A DNA stretch of 64,000 bases from Shumkonia mesophila (lineage in GTDB: Bacteria; Pseudomonadota; Alphaproteobacteria; Rhodospirillales; Shumkoniaceae), in the NCBI RefSeq assembly GCF_026163695.1, contig NZ_JAOTID010000008.1, positions 113,217 to 177,216 on the forward strand, in the 5' to 3' direction. The number at the start of each line of letters is the position of its first letter. Positions within the stretch are counted from its first letter, which is position 1. Made by a program: the position numbers and the translations under genes. Below are positions 60,023 to 64,000 of the stretch, in pieces. The notes below the pieces were generated by a model, which was not told the origin of the DNA, made no database searches, and worked only from the letters and a program-made list of their open reading frames with translations.

Positions 60023-60996
60023 TGTTCGACGCCACGCCGGAAGGCCAAGTCGACGCGGGCCGGCTTCGCCCCCCTCCGCAACCGCCGTCCGGCATGCGCG
60101 ACGAGGTGCTGGCCGGGCTGCTGGCGACCCCCAAGACCCTGTCGCCGAAGTACTTCTACGACGAGCGCGGCTCGCGCCTGTTCGAACGCATCTGCCGGCT
60201 GCCGGAATACTATCCGACCGTCACCGAGACGGGGATCTTAAGCGACTGTCGCGCCGAGATCGCCGAGACGCTGGGGCGGCGGGCGGCCATCGTGGAGTAC
60301 GGCAGCGGCTCCAGCGAAAAGATCCGCATCCTGCTCGACGCGCTCGCCGACCCGGCCGCCTACGTCCCGGTCGATATCTCGCGTCGCCACCTCGAGCAGT
60401 CAGCGGCACGTCTGGCCAGGGCCTATCCCGGCCTGCCCATTTATCCGCTGGCCGCCGATTTCACGCAGGCCTTCAGCCTGCCCGACCTGCCGGGACGGCC
60501 GGTCGGCTTTTTCCCCGGCTCGACCATCGGCAATTTCACCCCCCGACAGGCGGCGGCCTTCCTGAAAACGGCGGGCAGGACGCTGGGGCCGGGCTCGACC
60601 TTCGTAGTCGGCTTCGACCTCATCAAGGACCACGCGGTGCTGGAGAGAGCCTACAACGATTCCCAAGGGGTGACGGCGGCCTTCAATCTCAACGCGCTCA
60701 CCCACCTCAACCGCGAGCTGGGCTGCGATTTCCCGCTCGACGCCTTCGCCCATTGCGCCTGGTTCAATCCGAAGGAAAGCCGCATCGAGATGCACTTGAA
60801 GGCCCGTCGTCCCCTGACGGTCAGAATCGCCGGGGCGGCCGTCCGCTTTCGCGAGGGCGAAACCATCCATACCGAAAACAGCTACAAGTACACGCCGGCC
60901 CGCTTCAGGGCGCTGGCAGCCGGCGCCGGCTGGACCGTGCGCCGCCTGTGGACCGACGGCCGCCCGTGGTTCGCGGTGGCCGCGCTGTCGCGCTAG
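60022..60996 (+). CDS. egtD: L-histidine N-alpha-methyltransferase
   Basis: EgtD trimethylates histidine to hercynine with S-adenosylmethionine, the first step of ergothioneine synthesis. The 324-residue protein is of family length. It shows KYFYDERGSRLFERICRLPE near 43-62, YYPTVTETGIL, the SAM motif IVEYGSGSSEKIRILLDAL near 90, VPVDISRRHL near 118 and FFPGSTIGNFTP near 162. The histidine-binding ending has TENSYKYTPARFRALA near 290. It is coupled to egtB by a TGATG overlap. Ergothioneine is a redox-buffering thiol, so the pair links to the thiol and sulfur genes seen near 21-23 kb only by theme. Confidence 0.96.
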   Translation: MFDATPEGQVDAGRLRPPPQPPSGMRDEVLAGLLATPKTLSPKYFYDERGSRLFERICRLPEYYPTVTETGILSDCRAEIAETLGRRAAIVEYGSGSSEKIRILLDALADPAAYVPVDISRRHLEQSAARLARAYPGLPIYPLAADFTQAFSLPDLPGRPVGFFPGSTIGNFTPRQAAAFLKTAGRTLGPGSTFVVGFDLIKDHAVLERAYNDSQGVTAAFNLNALTHLNRELGCDFPLDAFAHCAWFNPKESRIEMHLKARRPLTVRIAGAAVRFREGETIHTENSYKYTPARFRALAAGAGWTVRRLWTDGRPWFAVAALSR

Positions 60997-61066
60997 AGGT
61001 GGCGGCGCTGCGGTGGCGACCGGGCGCCTAGTCCTAAACCGGGCTGCGTGGTAGCGTGAAAAGGCA

Positions 61067-62497
61067 ATGCACTGTTACCCGCCAGAGGCCAACCAACAAA
61101 TGATCCCCGACGCCACCTACCCGCTTAGCGACGGCGTGAAAATCGTTGCCCCGGATTCCCCGCACCTGATCACACCGTATGTCTTGCGCGAGCAACAGGA
61201 CTGGTTCGAGGACGAGATTAAGTTCCTGCGGCGCGTCATCGAGCCAGGTTGGCAAGCCATCGACATCGGCGCCAATCACGGGGTCTATACGCTGGTCATC
61301 GCCAATCTGGCGGGGCCGGCCGGCCACGTGTGGGCGTTCGAGCCGGCATCCAGCACCGCCCGACTGCTGGCCGCAGGCGTCACCGTCAACGGCTTTTCCA
61401 ATGTCACCCTTGAACAAAGCGCCGTCTCCGACTTCTCTGGAACCGCCGAACTGTCGCTCAGCGACAATTCCGAGTTGAACAAACTGGCGGACGGCGCGGC
61501 GCCGGACGGCGCCGTTGAAACGGTTTCCGTCGTCACTCTTGACCAATCCAGATTGCAGCACGGCTGGCGGGGCATCGACTTCATCAAGCTCGACGCCGAG
61601 GGCCAGGAAATGAATGTGCTTCGGGGCGGCCGCGATTTCCTGGCGTCTGAATCCCCCTTGATCCAGTACGAAATCAAGGACGGGCACGGCTGGCACCTGG
61701 ACTTGGCCAAGGAGTTTCTGGCGCTGGGCTACCATTCATACCGGCTTGTCCCGGGTTTGGATGCCTTGGTTCCTGTCGTCAGCGGTGAGCAGCCCGACAG
61801 CTATTTGTTGAACCTCTTTTGCTGCAAGCCCGACCGCGCCGCCCAACTCGCCGCTCGCGGCTTGCTGGTCGACAGCGCCGAGATCGCCATGGACCCTGCC
61901 GCCGCGACCGGCGCCGACTGGCGCTCGATGCTCACCCGACACCCCTATGGTGCGATTCTCAGCGCCAAGTGGGATCGCTTTCCCATTGTCGGCCGATGCG
62001 CCGACGTCATCGCATCGCTGGCGTTATACGTCCTTGCGCAGGACAGCTCGTTGCCGATGGCGGTTCGCCTTGCCGCCCTGAAGACGGCCTTCGAGAATTT
62101 CCAGCGCTATGCCGCCGAGCCGACGGCATTTCTCCGCGCCAGCAGCTTGGCCCGCATCGCCAGGGAGTACGGTGCCAGGGACGTTGCCATCACGTCGCTC
62201 CGGCAGCTCTGCGCCGCCATTTTCGAACGGCGCCAGGTCGATCCGGCCGAACCGTTTCTGGCGCCGGGAAGGCGCTCCGAGGCGTGGCCCATCCCGGACC
62301 CCAAAAGGTCCGGAGACTGGCTGGCAACCGCAGCTCTTGAGGAACTGGAGTTGAATGAGTTCTATTCGTCCTACTACTCGGGAAAGTCCCGGATTGGACG
62401 CCTGGAAATCATCTGCAATTCCGGGTTCGCCGACGACGAAATGAAACGCCGGCGCGACCTCGTTTATCAGCGGTTCGGCATCCAGCCCGCCACGTAG
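61067..62497 (+). CDS. FkbM family methyltransferase with a long C-terminal extension
   Basis: This protein of up to 476 residues has an N-terminal FkbM SAM-dependent methyltransferase domain at about 45-230. Motif I is in AIDIGANHGVYTLVIANLAG near 64, WAFEPASSTARLLAAG near 88 and IKLDAEGQEMNVLRGG near 190. FkbM enzymes methylate sugar or polyketide hydroxyls. The last 230 residues are helical and unassigned, so the protein is about twice the usual length. ATG 61067 or ATG 61100 may be the start. Base composition is a little less GC-biased than its neighbours. Such proteins often accompany glycan clusters, but none is visible here. Confidence 0.85.
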   Translation: MHCYPPEANQQMIPDATYPLSDGVKIVAPDSPHLITPYVLREQQDWFEDEIKFLRRVIEPGWQAIDIGANHGVYTLVIANLAGPAGHVWAFEPASSTARLLAAGVTVNGFSNVTLEQSAVSDFSGTAELSLSDNSELNKLADGAAPDGAVETVSVVTLDQSRLQHGWRGIDFIKLDAEGQEMNVLRGGRDFLASESPLIQYEIKDGHGWHLDLAKEFLALGYHSYRLVPGLDALVPVVSGEQPDSYLLNLFCCKPDRAAQLAARGLLVDSAEIAMDPAAATGADWRSMLTRHPYGAILSAKWDRFPIVGRCADVIASLALYVLAQDSSLPMAVRLAALKTAFENFQRYAAEPTAFLRASSLARIAREYGARDVAITSLRQLCAAIFERRQVDPAEPFLAPGRRSEAWPIPDPKRSGDWLATAALEELELNEFYSSYYSGKSRIGRLEIICNSGFADDEMKRRRDLVYQRFGIQPAT

Positions 62498-62512
62498 AAC
62501 GCCGACAGCGCG

Positions 62513-63568
62513 TCAGGCGCTCTCGCGCCTGAGCAGGGTAAAGCCGACGTCGACGCGGGTTTCGGCGACCGCCTGGCCGGCCAGCCGGGCCACCAGCATC
62601 TCGGCGGCCCTTCGGCCGATCTCGTGGCGCGGCGTCAGGATGGTGGTGAGGCGCGGCATCACTTCGCCTGAGAATTCCAGGCCGTTGAACCCGGCGATCG
62701 CCAGCGACCCCGGCACCGCGATGCCGCGGCGCTGACATTCCAGCAGGCCGCCCACCGCCATGTCGTCGTTGGCGAAGAAGACGGCATCGATGTCGGGGGC
62801 CTCGCCCAAAAGCTGCGACACCGCGTCGCCGCCGGCCCGTACGGCCGACGGCCGATCGAGCGACAGCGCCGGCCCGCCTTCCTGCCCGGCGGCGGCGAGC
62901 GCGGTACGCAACCCCTCCAGCCGCTTGGCGGCGCGCACATCGCGCTCCATCTGCGGGCCGACGAAGGCGATGCGCCGATAGCCTTGGCCGATCAGATACT
63001 CGCCCATCGCCCGACCGGCGGCGACATGCGACAGCCCGACGTTCATGTCGATGGGGGCCTCGCCCCACTCGACGATCTCGACCACCGGGATACCGGCGGC
63101 AGCCAGCATGCGGCGCGTCCGCTCGCTGTGCTCCAGTCCGGTGATGATGACGCCGTCGGGCGACCAGCTGAGAAAGGTCGAGACCAAAGCCTCCTCGGCG
63201 GCCAGCGAATACTGCGTGTTGCCGAGGAGGATCTGCAGGTCGTGGCGCTGGAGCACGCTCGATATCCCCTCGACGATGTCGGGGAAGACGGCGTTGGAGA
63301 GCGACGGGATGATCACCGGCACCGTACGGGTGCGCGACGACGCCAAGCCGCCGGCCAGCCGGTTGGGCACGTAGCCCAGGTCGGCCACCGCCTGCTCGAT
63401 GCGCTCGCGCAACTTCGCCGACACGCTGTCGGGCGCCCGGAGTGCGCGCGACACCGTCATCGTGCCGACGCCGGCGCGCTCGGCCACGTCCTTGACCGTC
63501 ACCCGGTTCTTGCGGTTGCGACTGCGGTTGCGCCCGGTCCGCGGCCGGACGGCCTCGTCCCTCGTCAT
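62513..63568 (-). CDS. LacI family transcriptional regulator
   Basis: This 351-residue repressor has a basic N-terminal tail and the LacI HTH at about 22-45 (RVTVKDVAERAGVGTMTVSR). The hinge follows, then a periplasmic-binding-like ligand domain from about 75, with PVIIPSLSNAVFPDIVEGIS, AIDAVFFANDDMAVGGLLEC-type sequence near 240 and IAGFNGLEFSGEVMPRLTTI near 275. It resembles the GntR branch, which senses gluconate-like sugar acids. It is divergent from a larA-like gene and two matching operators lie between them, so it likely represses both. The start at 63568 has GAGGGGGACG before the ATG. Confidence 0.94.
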   Translation of the reverse strand: MTRDEAVRPRTGRNRSRNRKNRVTVKDVAERAGVGTMTVSRALRAPDSVSAKLRERIEQAVADLGYVPNRLAGGLASSRTRTVPVIIPSLSNAVFPDIVEGISSVLQRHDLQILLGNTQYSLAAEEALVSTFLSWSPDGVIITGLEHSERTRRMLAAAGIPVVEIVEWGEAPIDMNVGLSHVAAGRAMGEYLIGQGYRRIAFVGPQMERDVRAAKRLEGLRTALAAAGQEGGPALSLDRPSAVRAGGDAVSQLLGEAPDIDAVFFANDDMAVGGLLECQRRGIAVPGSLAIAGFNGLEFSGEVMPRLTTILTPRHEIGRRAAEMLVARLAGQAVAETRVDVGFTLLRRESA

Positions 63569-63594
63569 CGTCCCCCTCACCTTCGCCGACCTTA

Positions 63595-63609
63595 TGATAG
63601 CGTTACCGG
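63595..63609. promoter_or_regulatory. LacI-type operator 1
   Basis: TGATAGCGTTACCGG is an imperfect palindrome around CG with the LacI-family pattern TAnCGnTA. It lies 27 bases upstream of the LacI start codon, where binding would autoregulate the repressor. It shares the core TAGCGYTACCGG with operator 2. Confidence 0.75.
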
Positions 63610-63680
63610 AAAGTCCGCACCAGACGGTGCCGAGCAGCGTTGGCTCGAACGAACACGCCATGCTAGGGTGACAGCCTTGA

Positions 63681-63694
63681 CGGTAGCGCTACCG
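63681..63694. promoter_or_regulatory. LacI-type operator 2
   Basis: CGGTAGCGCTACCG is a perfect 14-bp palindrome with central GCGC, 17 bases before the larA-like start. It shares its core with operator 1, 85 bases away, a distance about eight helical turns that would suit DNA looping. Confidence 0.85.
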
Positions 63695-63711
63695 GCGGAA
63701 GGCGTTCGGCT

Positions 63712-64000
63712 ATGGCCAAGGTCACCATCCCCTTCGACGGCAAGCCCCTCTCCTTCGAGGTCCCCGATGCCAATCTGATCGAGGTGCTGAGCCCACGCGA
63801 AAGCCTGGCCGTCGCCGACATCGACGGCGAGATCGCCCGCGCGCTCGCCGCCCCCATCGGCCAGCCGCCGCTGGAAGCCTGGGTGAAACCGACCGACACG
63901 GTCTTGCTGGTCACCGACGACGTCACCCGGCTGACGCCGGCCGATCGCATCATCCCGCCGATCCTCGATCACCTCAACGCCGCCGGAGTGGCGGACGGCA
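63712..64000 (+). CDS. Nickel-dependent lactate racemase LarA family, N-terminal part
   Basis: The gene is cut by the window edge after 96 residues. It begins MAKVTIPFDGKPLSFEVPDA and includes TVLLVTDDVTRLTPADRIIP near 63-82, the LarA N-terminal (DUF2088) signature with the conserved Thr-Arg. LarA-type enzymes racemise or epimerise 2-hydroxy acids using a nickel-pincer cofactor whose attachment Lys would lie beyond the edge. GGAAGG is the ribosome site. Control by the divergent LacI protein is inferred from the two shared operators. Whether it acts on lactate or a sugar acid is open. Confidence 0.85.
   Translation, partial: MAKVTIPFDGKPLSFEVPDANLIEVLSPRESLAVADIDGEIARALAAPIGQPPLEAWVKPTDTVLLVTDDVTRLTPADRIIPPILDHLNAAGVADG

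Overview
This window is a GC-rich (roughly two thirds G+C by eye) chromosomal stretch of a Gram-negative alphaproteobacterium. It most resembles Rhodospirillales-type genomes. The evidence is a lipid A/Kdo gene block, an lspA-ileS-ribF arrangement, a DUF3035 lipoprotein, a DUF1244 protein, TRAP transporters, and very tight gene packing with many 4-base ATGA start/stop overlaps. No rRNA, tRNA, CRISPR array, insertion sequence or prophage was seen. The order is inferred from gene content and was not checked by a search.

Layout. 1-4.6 kb: tail of a TRAP large permease, a DUF1244 protein, purD and divergent xseA, an M23 peptidase, and a tiny secreted Cys-containing peptide preceded by a striking 30-bp palindrome. 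4.6-18.3 kb: a long minus-strand envelope block. In transcription order it runs ribF, ileS, lspA, DUF3035 lipoprotein, two M16 peptidases (one zinc-bearing, one lacking the zinc motif), an MsbA-type exporter, a DUF374 acyltransferase, waaA, lpxK and an LpxL-type acyltransferase. Together these cover lipoprotein processing and assembly and export of Kdo-lipid A. 18.4-24.2 kb: an M23 peptidase, a stand-alone integrase-type DNA-binding domain, a DksA/TraR zinc-finger protein, a YeeE/YedE sulfur importer with a periplasmic rhodanese, and a small exported protein built from NPCAAK repeats. 24.3-28.1 kb: a cytochrome bd oxidase operon (cydP-like, cydA, cydB, cydX) ending in a secreted nuclease.

28.3-40.7 kb: glcD without glcE/glcF, an orphan TctC-type binding protein, a five-EF-hand protein, a purine salvage pair (adenine deaminase-like and hpt), a sugar isomerase/epimerase, a DapB-like protein that has lost its usual His pair, an aldo/keto reductase, a MaoC protein, and two tandem LuxR-type regulators, the second with an Arg-rich tail. 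40.7-46.4 kb: a UxaA-family dehydratase, an Lrp regulator divergent from a homodimeric E1-type 2-oxoacid dehydrogenase, and a D-2-hydroxyacid dehydrogenase. 46.9-54.7 kb: a TRAP transporter operon (dctPQM) continuing into an amidase and a small membrane protein, then an IclR regulator divergent from glyoxylate carboligase. 54.9-64 kb: a KefB-type antiporter, TerC, an RhlE-type helicase, egtBD (ergothioneine), an FkbM methyltransferase, and a LacI regulator divergent from the start of larA with two matching operators between them.

The most unusual items are the NPCAAK-repeat Cys protein beside sulfur genes, the secreted peptide with a 30-bp palindromic leader, a Gcl that appears to carry Glu where the E. 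coli enzyme has Val, the DapB paralogue lacking the catalytic His pair, the paired LuxR regulators, and a 45-bp repeat present twice in opposite orientation.
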